Positions 52,504 through 60,867 of a stretch of 64,000 nucleotides of DNA are shown here, in pieces (positions within the stretch are counted from its first letter, which is position 1; every line of letters starts with the position of its first letter). The stretch covers positions 1,178,001-1,242,000 of the forward strand of contig CP073692.1 in NCBI GenBank assembly GCA_018228665.1. The letters are read 5' to 3'. The notes below the pieces were generated by a model that worked only from the letters and a program-made list of their open reading frames with translations, had not been told where the DNA came from and searched no databases. Origin of the DNA: Faecalicatena sp. Marseille-Q4148. Its GTDB lineage: Bacteria; Bacillota; Clostridia; Lachnospirales; Lachnospiraceae. A program made the translations under genes and the position numbers.

Positions 52504-53478
52504 ATGCCAACTTATTATGACCAAAAAGCTCACACTTGGTTCTGCAAATTTTATTACACGGATGCACAGGGAATGCGCCGTCAGAAAAAGAAACGTGGGT
52601 TCAAACGCCAGCGGGATGCAAAAGCATGGGAACGTTCTTATTTATCTTCTACGTTTTCTTCTAATGAAATGACATTCCAGCAACTTACAGATCTTTATCT
52701 GTCCGATATGGAGAAGCGCCTGCGCCAGACAACCATGAATACAAAGCAATACATTTTTCGCGATAAGATTCTGCCTTATTTTGCCAAACAAACACTCTCT
52801 TCAATTACCTCTGCCCAGATCCGTTCCTGGCAAAATGAACTTCTTACCCTGCAAAAGAACGATGGCACAGGCTATTCATCCACTTATCTAAAAACAATTC
52901 AAAATCAATTGTCCGCAGTGTTTAACTATGCTGTCCGCTATTATCATCTCTCTGAAAATCCATGTCTGCGCGCCGGTTCTCTCGGTAAGAGTTCTGCTGA
53001 AGAAATGCATTTCTGGACTTATCAGGAATTTAATTCTTTCTTAGCTGTTATCGACAAAGAACGGTTTCGACTTGCCTTTCTTCTTCTATATCATACCGGT
53101 ATCCGTATAGGAGAACTTCTTGCCCTGACCCCCGGCGATTTTCATTTTCAGAATAAACAACTTTATATCTGTAAATCTCTCCAGCGACTGCACGGCGAAA
53201 CTCTGATCACTTCTCCCAAAACACCAAAAAGCATTCGTTTCATTGCTCTGCCTTCATTTTTGTTGCTTCGAATTCAAGAATATATTGAGAATTCCCATAT
53301 TTCCGAGCAAGACTTTATTTTTCCTTTTACCAAATCTCTGCTCGGCAAACGTCTCAAACAGTACGCTGACCTCTCCGGTGTGCCTAAAATCCGGCTTCAT
53401 GACCTTCGGCACCCGTATGTCAAGCCCACGACAAAAAAATTTATAACTTTTTTTGAGGCTTTCCGGGCAGCCATATAG
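52504..53478 (+). pseudogene. Tyrosine site-specific integrase, disrupted by ICE insertion
   Basis: The start at 52504 follows AAGGAGG. The first 303 residues are a normal phage/ICE-type tyrosine integrase: arm-binding domain (TYYDQKAHTWFCKFYYTD), SAM-like core-binding domain, and catalytic Arg in HTGIRIGELLALTP. The HDLRH box (53398-53412) is present but the following second His/Trp and catalytic Tyr are missing: the sequence switches to PYVKPTTKKF and soon stops. The 3' part must lie beyond the other end of the inserted element, outside the window. Confidence 0.85.
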
Positions 53479-53504
53479 CCACCCGCAGCTCTTTCATACG
53501 GCAC

Positions 53505-55049
53505 TCATGCCTCCTTTCCCGATTCGTCTATTCCCAAGAAATCCTGCGTCACATATTCAATCTCAATCCGATTCCCCGGAAAAATATAAACCTTACTAAT
53601 AAGCCTGTCAATCAGGGCTTGTGTCAGGGTGTCGGCGCTGCCTACTTCCCGGACAATTTCCCGCTGTTTCAGCTTTGCCTCATAATCACTCTGTATCTGT
53701 TTGGTCTGTGCGGTAATAGCAGCATGGACATTTTTTGCCTGCACCAGCTCCGCATCATATACCGCCTTGCGCTCCTGATAGGTTTCCAGGTCAATCTCTC
53801 CAAGCGCATACTGTTCATAAAGCTGCCGTTTGCTGTCCTGGATAGAGTGCAGCTTTTCTTCATGCTCGGCCTGCTGGATCGTCTGCAAATCCAGCTTGTC
53901 CTTGCTGCTGTCAATCCCCAATGCCGGCCCCATCTGTGCACGGGTCGTATCAAAGACCACCTGCTCCAACTCCGACATTTTGACCTTTACGCCATAACAG
54001 GGAAGTTCTTTTGCTACCTCGGAATGACGGCAGTAAAACCATGCCCCGTTTCTAAGTGACATGGCATGGTCGCAGCAGCCGCAGAATACTTTCCCGCGGA
54101 GAAGGTAGTCACGCCGCTTTTTATTCGGAAGGGAAAAACGCCTGATCGAAGCATTGGCTTTCTCAAACAGCTCCATGCTTACGATTGCCGGGTGGTGGTC
54201 TGGGATTTTGAACCACTCGCTTTCATCTTTTAGCTGGACACGCCGGCTGCCGATTTCCCTGACCTTGCGTTTCCCGATTACATAGGTACCGATATACCGC
54301 TGATCCTCCAGCATCCGAAGGACTGTTGAGCTGCTCCAGACGCCATGCGTCCGGGAAACATTATAGTGATCCTTGCCTTTACTTTTCCGGTATTCTCCAG
54401 GCGTAGGGATGTTCATGGCATACAGTTTTCTTGTAATCTCGGCGGCTGTATTTCCGTCAGCCGCCCATTCAAATATCTGCCGGACAATCCCTGCAGCGTC
54501 CTCGTCCGGCTCCATACGCCCGTCTGCGCTCTTGCGGTAGCCATAAGGACAGATAACACTCTGATATTCTCCCCGGCGCATTTTCGCATATTTGGCGCTT
54601 TTCGTTTTCATGGACATATCCCGGCTGTAACATTCGCTGATAAGGTACTTAAAGGCAACGTCAATCCCGCCGGTATCGCCTTTGAAATTGGCGGTGTCAA
54701 AATCATCACTGACAGAGATAAACCGGGTGTGGTAGAGGGGAAATACCCGCTCAATGAAATATCCGGTTTCAATGCTGTTACGGCCAAACCGGGAGAGGTC
54801 TTTTACGATAATGCAGTCAATCTTCCCGGCCTGGACCATCGTCAAAAGTTCCTGTACCGCAGGGCGCTCAAAATTCGTACCTGTATGGCCGTTATCAACA
54901 AATTCCAGCACTTCGCCGTTATCCCATTCCGGCAGCGACATGGCCTTTTCCCGGAGGATCAGTTTTTGGTTGGGAATACTCAAACTTTCAGTCTTAAAGT
55001 CCTCCACGGACAGACGGATATAAAGGGCGATCACATATTTTTTGTGCAT
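53505..55049 (-). CDS. Large serine recombinase 3
   Basis: The 514-residue recombinase has the resolvase catalytic domain (ALYIRLSVEDFK with nucleophile Ser, IIVKDLSRFGRNSIETGYFI), the recombinase domain, a zinc-ribbon (KVFCGCCDHAMSLRNGAWFY, CR then ELPCYG) and a C-terminal coiled coil. It starts within the end of recombinase 2 (19-base overlap). It is nearest the element border. Any one of the three, or a complex, could carry out integration. Confidence 0.92.
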   Translation of the reverse strand: MHKKYVIALYIRLSVEDFKTESLSIPNQKLILREKAMSLPEWDNGEVLEFVDNGHTGTNFERPAVQELLTMVQAGKIDCIIVKDLSRFGRNSIETGYFIERVFPLYHTRFISVSDDFDTANFKGDTGGIDVAFKYLISECYSRDMSMKTKSAKYAKMRRGEYQSVICPYGYRKSADGRMEPDEDAAGIVRQIFEWAADGNTAAEITRKLYAMNIPTPGEYRKSKGKDHYNVSRTHGVWSSSTVLRMLEDQRYIGTYVIGKRKVREIGSRRVQLKDESEWFKIPDHHPAIVSMELFEKANASIRRFSLPNKKRRDYLLRGKVFCGCCDHAMSLRNGAWFYCRHSEVAKELPCYGVKVKMSELEQVVFDTTRAQMGPALGIDSSKDKLDLQTIQQAEHEEKLHSIQDSKRQLYEQYALGEIDLETYQERKAVYDAELVQAKNVHAAITAQTKQIQSDYEAKLKQREIVREVGSADTLTQALIDRLISKVYIFPGNRIEIEYVTQDFLGIDESGKEA

Positions 55050-56683
55050 GGTTCCACCGCCTTTCCCTGAAATTCATTTTTGAACCGGAACATTACATGG
55101 ATATTCCGCTCATGGTCGATCTCGATCCGCTCGATGAGCCGTTCAATCAGCTCTGCCGTCAGCACATGGTCCTGTGCCAGCGACTTGGCATCTTTTTCCA
55201 TTTCCCGGTAGCGTATAAGCTGGCTGTCCAGAACATCCATAGATTTTTCGAGCGCTTCAATCCCACCGGACAGCTCATGGATGGATTGTTCATAACCTGT
55301 TTTTAATTCAAAATATTCCTCGCCTGTCAAAATGCCCTGTACAAAATTTTCATACAGTCCTTGGATCAGCAAACGCTTTTTCTCGATTTCCTGCCTTTGG
55401 GTTGACATCTGAGCTTTCAGCTTATCTTTTTCCTGTTTCTGTCTTGCCTCCAACTGAAAGAGAGGGAGGGACATCCCAAGGGCAACGGCCAGCTCTTTTT
55501 CCAGAATAGATGTAACCGTAGCGATCAGTTCCGTTTCCGGCATCCTCACGCCTTTACAGCCTTTTTGCTGTACCCGGCTGTTGGTAAGGCAATGAAAATG
55601 GTAAACATCCGGGCCTTTTTTGCGTTTCTCCCGCTGCCGGTGAAGGCTCCTGCCGCAGTCTGCACAGAATACCTTTCCTTTGAAAATATTCGGGGTATAG
55701 GGTTGTTTGGAAACCGCCCGGCTTTCCTCACATACCTGTTTCCGGTATTCCTGCACCGCTGTAAAAAGTTCCCGGCTAATGATTGGTTCATGGGTGCCTT
55801 TCGCAACAATCAGGTTGTCCTCGCCGGCTTTAACCTGCTGGTGGTCTACAATCTTTGTCTTGCCCTGCACTAAATCACCGGTATAGACTTCGCTTTCCAG
55901 AATCTTCATCACTGTGCGGGTCTGCCATTTACCGCTCCCGATTAGGCCGGGGCTGGTAATCTCACCGGTGGATTTTTTGTAATGGCTAGGCGCCGGAATC
56001 CCCATCTCGTTTAAGTTAAGGACAATCCGATTCAGCGAAACCCTGTCATGTGCCCATTCAAAAATCTGCTTCACCACAGGGGCAGCAGTTTCATCAACCA
56101 GTAGCTTATGGCAGTTATCCGGGTCTTTCCGGTAGCCGTAGGGCGCCCGCCCGCCGATGTAATCGCCGTCTTTCATGGCCTGCCGTGCCTGGGCTTTGAT
56201 CTTCCGGCCAATATCCAAAGCGTATGCCTCGTTTATCATATTCTTCAGCGGGAGCATAATGCCGCCGTGGAGATTGCCGGGGTCTGCCGTATCAAACTGG
56301 TCCGTCACCGCGATAAAACGGACATTGTGGGAATAAAAATACTGTTCAATGTAGTAGCCGGTGTCAATGGAATTACGCCCTAACCGGGAGAGATCCTTGA
56401 CGATCACACAGTCAATATGACCTGCCTCAATATCCGAAAGCATCTGCTGGAAACCGGGGCGGTGGAAATTCGTGCCTGTCGCCCCGTTGTCGATATAGGT
56501 ATCGTAGACAACGAAATCCGGCTTGTCCGCCAGGAAGTCATTCAGCACCAGCTTCTGGTTCTCCACGGAACAGCCGCGTTTCTTGTTATCTTCCACAGAA
56601 AGACGGATATACAGCGCCACATGCACATATAAGGACGGGGCCGGCATGGAAACCACCGCCTGTTTCCTGCTCTTTCTTGCCAT
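55031..56683 (-). CDS. Large serine recombinase 2
   Basis: The 550-residue recombinase has the catalytic domain (ALYIRLSVEDNKKRGCSVEN, KDLSRLGRNSIDTGYYIEQY), a zinc-ribbon (KVFCADCGRSLHRQREKR) and a coiled coil. Its ATG abuts the stop of recombinase 1 (TAAATG). It is a separate lineage from recombinases 1 and 3 rather than a recent duplicate. Confidence 0.92.
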   Translation of the reverse strand: MARKSRKQAVVSMPAPSLYVHVALYIRLSVEDNKKRGCSVENQKLVLNDFLADKPDFVVYDTYIDNGATGTNFHRPGFQQMLSDIEAGHIDCVIVKDLSRLGRNSIDTGYYIEQYFYSHNVRFIAVTDQFDTADPGNLHGGIMLPLKNMINEAYALDIGRKIKAQARQAMKDGDYIGGRAPYGYRKDPDNCHKLLVDETAAPVVKQIFEWAHDRVSLNRIVLNLNEMGIPAPSHYKKSTGEITSPGLIGSGKWQTRTVMKILESEVYTGDLVQGKTKIVDHQQVKAGEDNLIVAKGTHEPIISRELFTAVQEYRKQVCEESRAVSKQPYTPNIFKGKVFCADCGRSLHRQREKRKKGPDVYHFHCLTNSRVQQKGCKGVRMPETELIATVTSILEKELAVALGMSLPLFQLEARQKQEKDKLKAQMSTQRQEIEKKRLLIQGLYENFVQGILTGEEYFELKTGYEQSIHELSGGIEALEKSMDVLDSQLIRYREMEKDAKSLAQDHVLTAELIERLIERIEIDHERNIHVMFRFKNEFQGKAVEPCTKNM

Positions 56684-58312
56684 TTAGCCCACCTTCCTTT
56701 CTTCATTATGCGCGGCAATCTGTTCCGCCAGGGAAACCGCTTTCTGGTATTCGTCCTGATAGTTAAATTCAATGTGCAGCTCGTCCTTGCCCATGACCCG
56801 TATGCTGCGGATAAGCTGCATGACCGCCCTGCGGTCAATATCCTCCATTGTGGAGAATTGCATGAAATGGTTGATCCAGCGGTTCCGCTCGCTGCGGTTC
56901 TCCAGTACGTCCGTCAGCTTTTCGTTCCACTCGGCGATTGCTTTCTGCAGCAGCTCAATATCCGCATTGTATTTCCGCTTATAAGAAAGAAATTCTTCTT
57001 TGGTAAGGATCCCGCTCACCAGGTTTTCATAGAGCTTGGCTTTGAAGCCTTCCGTCTGTGCCACACGTTTTTCATTTACCCTGATCTGCGCGGCGTATTC
57101 CTGGGCCAGCTCCCGGTTGATACGTTCCTGGCTGATACTGGACAGCAGAGCATCCAGGGAGGCGACATTCTCAATATGGCCTTTTAAGCTGTCCTGCACG
57201 CACTCGATCAGGTCAGATTCCTTTACCATGACAGAGGATGTGCAGCCGTTCTTTTTCCCGGTCGGGCAATAGTAATAATGGTATTCCTTATCCTTATAGC
57301 GGTTGGTCTTGCGGGTCATGCGGCAGCCGCAGCAGCCACAGATTAAAATGCCGGAGAACAGATATACTTTGTCTGACTTCGGGGAGGTCCGGGTGTCAAT
57401 CCTGCGGAGCCGCTGCACCAGGTCAAAATCATGCTTCTGTATGATGGCTTCATGGGCGCCCTCTACCCGGATCCATTCAGAGGAAGGCTTATCCTCACGC
57501 TCTTTCAGTTTGAAGTGAGGCGTGGTCTGCTTTCCCTGAACCAGCGTTCCGGTATAGGTTTCATCCTGCAAGATACGGATAATAGTAGTAGCGGACCATT
57601 TACAGTCCTTGCGATCCGTATAGCCGCCTTTTGCATGTGGCATCCCATTGTTCCGCTTATATGCCAGCGGGGAGAGTACGCCCATCCAGTTCAGCTCGTC
57701 TGCGATATGGGAAGCGCTGAACCCCTCCAGACGCTTTCTGAAAATATCCCGCACCACATTGGCGGCATATTCGTCAACTTCCAGGCTCTTATGCTTATCA
57801 CCGACTTTTATATAGCCGTAAATCGTAAAGGCTCCTACAAAATCGCCGCTGCGCCGTTTCACTTCCAGGGCGCTCCGGGTCTTGACGGAAATATCCCGGC
57901 AGTAAGCCTCGTTCATAATGTTTTTCACGGAAACCGTGAGGTCATCGGCAGCATCGTTTTCCGTGTCCACGTTATCGTTGATGGCGATAAAGCGCACACC
58001 GTAGGCCGGAAATACCCGGCGCATATAGCGGCCGGTCTCTATGTATTCACGTCCCAGGCGGGAGAGATCCTTGACAATTACACAGTTGGCCTCGCCCTGT
58101 TCAATCATACGCATCATTTCCTGAAATGCCGGGCGGTCAAAAAGGACACCGCTGTAACCGTCGTCAATCTTTTCTGCCACGACCTCAATCTCCGGGTGCC
58201 GGGCAATGTAATCATCGATCAGCCGCCGCTGGTTGGCGACGCTGTCGCTTTCCGTCGTCTTGTCATCGGTATAAGAAAGACGGATGTACTTGATTGCTTT
58301 GTAAACCTGCAT
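56684..58312 (-). CDS. Large serine recombinase 1
   Basis: The 542-residue recombinase starts at the ATG at 58312 after AAAGGAGTG. Catalytic domain: IKYIRLSYTDDK and VIVKDLSRLGREYIETGRYM; zinc ribbon: LICGCCGCRMTRKTN; C-terminal coiled coil. It heads a tightly packed three-recombinase operon, an arrangement seen in some Clostridial ICEs. Confidence 0.92.
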   Translation of the reverse strand: MQVYKAIKYIRLSYTDDKTTESDSVANQRRLIDDYIARHPEIEVVAEKIDDGYSGVLFDRPAFQEMMRMIEQGEANCVIVKDLSRLGREYIETGRYMRRVFPAYGVRFIAINDNVDTENDAADDLTVSVKNIMNEAYCRDISVKTRSALEVKRRSGDFVGAFTIYGYIKVGDKHKSLEVDEYAANVVRDIFRKRLEGFSASHIADELNWMGVLSPLAYKRNNGMPHAKGGYTDRKDCKWSATTIIRILQDETYTGTLVQGKQTTPHFKLKEREDKPSSEWIRVEGAHEAIIQKHDFDLVQRLRRIDTRTSPKSDKVYLFSGILICGCCGCRMTRKTNRYKDKEYHYYYCPTGKKNGCTSSVMVKESDLIECVQDSLKGHIENVASLDALLSSISQERINRELAQEYAAQIRVNEKRVAQTEGFKAKLYENLVSGILTKEEFLSYKRKYNADIELLQKAIAEWNEKLTDVLENRSERNRWINHFMQFSTMEDIDRRAVMQLIRSIRVMGKDELHIEFNYQDEYQKAVSLAEQIAAHNEERKVG

Positions 58313-58451
58313 AAAAAAACACTCCTTTCTTTGCGCAGAAAAATCCCCGCAATTCAAGAAGTGTGGCTGTGCCGTATTCAATTCCTTTTCCGATTCTTAT
58401 TCTACCACGCCATTGCGGGAAAGTCAGCCCCTTTCCTGAAAAAAATCTGGC

Positions 58452-58667
58452 CTACCGCAGAATCCCTTTGATACATTCCTCCAGGGTGGCGCCTCCTGCT
58501 GCAAAGCTGGCCTGTACAGTAAAACGTCCGCATTTAAAGCGGTAGGGATCCTTGATCTGCCGTACAAATTCCGTGATCCGTTCCTCACGGGAAAGTTCCT
58601 TATTGACGGAAACTTCCCGGATGTCAACCAGTGCGCCGGTACCTCCGGCAGCAGTCATATTTTCCAT
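58452..58667 (-). CDS. Small DUF6870-like ICE protein
   Basis: The 71-residue protein (start ATG 58667 after AAGGAGTTGGTATC) contains ALVDIREVSVNKELSREERI and FVRQIKDPYRFKCGRFTVQA, the pattern of small proteins found next to recombinases in Clostridial ICEs (DUF6870 from memory). It ends with a helical ATLEECIKGILR. It could act as a recombination directionality or accessory factor; this is inference from position. The longer open frame upstream has no start signal. Confidence 0.7.
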   Translation of the reverse strand: MENMTAAGGTGALVDIREVSVNKELSREERITEFVRQIKDPYRFKCGRFTVQASFAAGGATLEECIKGILR

Positions 58668-59263
58668 GATACCAACTCCTTCCTGAAAATTTCTGATTAT
58701 CAAAACCACATGAATAAGTCGGGCCTGCGCTCTTACAGTCACAGACCCGGCCCATTGTATCTGATTTCGATTAGCTGCCGTATTTGCCACGCCCCCCGGC
58801 AAGCCCTGAATAAACAGGGCGGGACTGTTACAGGCTGCGGATAGCGTCGCCGCATCATAGCCCCGCATACGCCGCCGCTTTGCCAAAGCAAGCAAACGCC
58901 GCAGGAACTCTCCCCAAGTCTTTAGGGAGCCGTGAGGAAGTACCATTATGATCTGTGCCGTCGTCGCGTCCGGCCTGCCACAGCCGGTTTCGTGGGTTGC
59001 GTTTATCGCTCGGACAGCCTGAATCCATCACCTCCTTAGGCTGCCTGTCACCGCGCCGCCCCATTGCCGCTCGGAACACAGAATGAAGTACCTGTAACAG
59101 CGTGTATTCGGTTGTCAAGGAGCAAGCGAGGGGCGTGGCAGTTATGACAGTTTTTCAGTTGGGGCGGGCGGCTGCATGTGCGCCGCCACACCCGCCAGGC
59201 TTGTCCCGCCGAATTATGTCCCTCTACTATACATTTCATTTTCGGGGGCAAAGTTGCCGTCTG
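58668..59263. other. 596-base GC-rich ICE region without a convincing gene
   Basis: Both strands have open frames but none has a well-spaced ribosome binding site together with recognisable family features. A minus-strand ATG at 59028 follows AAGGAGGTG with only two bases of spacing. Short inverted repeats are scattered (for example GGCGGGCGGC/GCGCCGCC around 59165). Possible roles: an untranslated RNA, a regulatory region for the recombinase operon, or decayed genes. Confidence 0.35.
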
Positions 59264-59686
59264 TCAGGATATTTCTTTCAGAAATTTTTCCAGACTCCGC
59301 AGACCGGCATTGATAGAGCGGGTGATTCTGCTCTTATGAGTGCCTTCCGCTTTTGCAATTTCCGACTTGCTCATACCGAGAAAAAAGTGTGCGTAAATCC
59401 GGTTCCGCTGTTTTTCAGGCAGAGAGGCAAGCGCCTGATATAGCCGGGCATTTTCCTCTTTTTGTTCCAGAATTTCAGCCGGCGTCAGGACGATCACCAG
59501 CGCATCACGTTCCACACTGGCATCGTAGTCCAGAGAAAAATATGCCTTATGCCGGTATGTACGCAGAATATAGGAAGCCTCCGCCAGTTTGTATTCCCGA
59601 AGCAGATCCGCCACTTCGTCAGGCACTTCAACAACAGTATCCTGTATATAATAGGGATAGTAATCTTTAAGATTGATTTTCTTCAT
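59264..59686 (-). CDS. Sigma-70 region 4-like HTH protein of the ICE
   Basis: The 140-residue protein starts at the ATG at 59686 after GGAGGAATTTACT. Its C-terminal third is a sigma region 4 HTH (LPEKQRNRIYAHFFLGMSKS, EIAKAEGTHKSRITRSINAG, LRSLEKFL); the N-terminal part (LKDYYPYYIQDTVVEVPDEV) is typical of the sigma-like regulators of Tn916/Tn1549-type elements. It probably controls transfer or excision genes. Confidence 0.85.
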   Translation of the reverse strand: MKKINLKDYYPYYIQDTVVEVPDEVADLLREYKLAEASYILRTYRHKAYFSLDYDASVERDALVIVLTPAEILEQKEENARLYQALASLPEKQRNRIYAHFFLGMSKSEIAKAEGTHKSRITRSINAGLRSLEKFLKEIS

Positions 59687-59889
59687 AGTAAATTCCTCCA
59701 ATTTCGATTTTTTAGTTGACAGGCAAAATCGAAATCAGAGGGTGGGGAACGGCAGCCGGGACTGTCACACTCGCATTTTCTAAAACAGGGTACAAAAAAA
59801 CGCGCCTGCAAAAACACAGACGCGCACCAAAACAGAGCATTGTAAAAGCATACTGGAATATGCCGGAATTTGTATTTTTCTGTCGAACC

Positions 59890-59923
59890 AAAAAACCCCG
59901 CAGTTCTTTGACGAATTGCAGGG
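59890..59923 (-). terminator. Terminator of a candidate ICE ncRNA
   Basis: CCCCGCA (59896-59902) pairs with TGCAGGG (59917-59923) and, on the minus strand, is followed by T6. No gene ends directly in front of it except a questionable 68-codon frame. Confidence 0.75.
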
Positions 59924-60052
59924 TCTAATAATTGAATTCTCGAATAAAGACGCGGACTGAGCCCGTAAGGTACTTTCCATAGCATTCCAGATTCTCCCTC
60001 CCCGAAAGGAGGAAGTAAGCAAGCTTACTTACAGCAGGTCCCCTTTCTTTGA
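59890..60052 (-). ncRNA. Candidate structured ncRNA of the ICE
   Basis: A TATAAT box at 60057-60062 (minus strand) followed by internal hairpins (CCTCCTTTCGGGGAGG around 59998-60013, GTAAGTAAGCTTGCTTAC at 60015-60032) and the terminator at 59890 describe a transcript of about 160 bases in a gene-free interval between the sigma-like gene and the winged-helix gene. An inverted repeat ATATGGGGAAATTCCATAT (60062-60080) overlaps the promoter. A 68-codon frame (59925-60131) crosses it without a ribosome binding site. Function unknown. Confidence 0.45.
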
Positions 60053-60207
60053 GGGCATTATATATGGGGAAATTCCATATCCTTACCTGTTTTATCCTAT
60101 TTCCAACCAAGATGACCGCAAGTTTTGGCATTAGTAGATAGTATTTGTGTAATTAGGACAAAAAAGAACAAAGCCACAAGATAAAACATACCTTGCAGCT
60201 TTGCTCA

Positions 60208-60689
60208 TTAAGTATCAAATTTATATCCTACGCCAGTCACACTTTTAATGTAATCCGGCACATCCGGCGAGATTTTCAACTTTTTCCGCATATTACTGAT
60301 GTGGTTGTTGACAGCTTTTCGTGAGTAGTAGGAATAATCCTCATTCCACACAATCTCAATAATCATCTCATAGGTGAATACCCGCTTGGGATTTTGGATC
60401 AGCAATGCCAGTATATCAAATTCTTTAGCCGTCAGATCGACAACCTGATTTTGAACCCGTACAAGTCTTTGCTCCAGGCATACATACAGATTGCCCTCCT
60501 GAATCTCAGTTAGCAGTTGGCTGTTATTGTGCCCTCGGATATATGAAGTGAAACATGGTACGCAGATTTTCTCATACTCTTGGACAAACTCTGTCAAATC
60601 TTTTTTCTTATCAGCGTTAAGAACTGCAAATAACTTCTCACCTATCTGTCTGCCGGATTCGGATATATCCAGAACAACTAATTTCCCAT
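60208..60689 (-). pseudogene. Receiver-less winged-helix (OmpR-type) regulator with shifted start
   Basis: The C-terminal 95 residues are an OmpR/PhoB winged helix (VVDLTAKEFDILALLIQNPK, RVFTYEMIIEIVWNE, AVNNHISNMRKKL, YIKSVTGVGYKFDT). Before it lie only about 60 residues (GKLVVLDISESGRQIGEKLF), not a receiver domain. That frame has no start; an ATG with GGAGGTGGTAGT (60687-60689) is one base out of frame and hits TAG after three codons. Either one base has been lost near 60685, or translation begins at TTG 60597, leaving 129 residues. It may have regulated the adjacent efflux gene. Confidence 0.6.
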
Positions 60690-60867
60690 ACTACCACCTC
60701 CACACTCATTCCTTCACTTAAATTTATTACATTTAGCAAATTATCTTTTCTGAAATAACATAGTCCTAAAGATAGAAGTAAAAACAACTACCAGTATTGA
60801 ATGGACTTTTTACCTATATGAAGACTTGATTATATTGAACGCATGTTGTTTTGAATAAATTTACTAC

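Noticed and set aside
57431..58471. A 346-codon plus-strand frame opposite recombinase 1
   Set aside because: Antisense to an intact serine recombinase, with no recognisable domain.
59019..59042. ATCACCTCCTTAGG resembling the 3' end of 16S rRNA
   Set aside because: The match is limited to the anti-SD segment and no rRNA sequence surrounds it.
58855..59118. An 87-codon frame (TTG start) in the GC-rich ICE interval
   Set aside because: Start lacks a ribosome binding site and no domain is recognisable; real coding cannot be excluded without comparison.
59925..60131. A 68-codon minus-strand frame in the ICE beginning MPKLAVILVG
   Set aside because: No ribosome binding site, and it crosses a promoter and hairpins; kept only as part of the candidate ncRNA interval.
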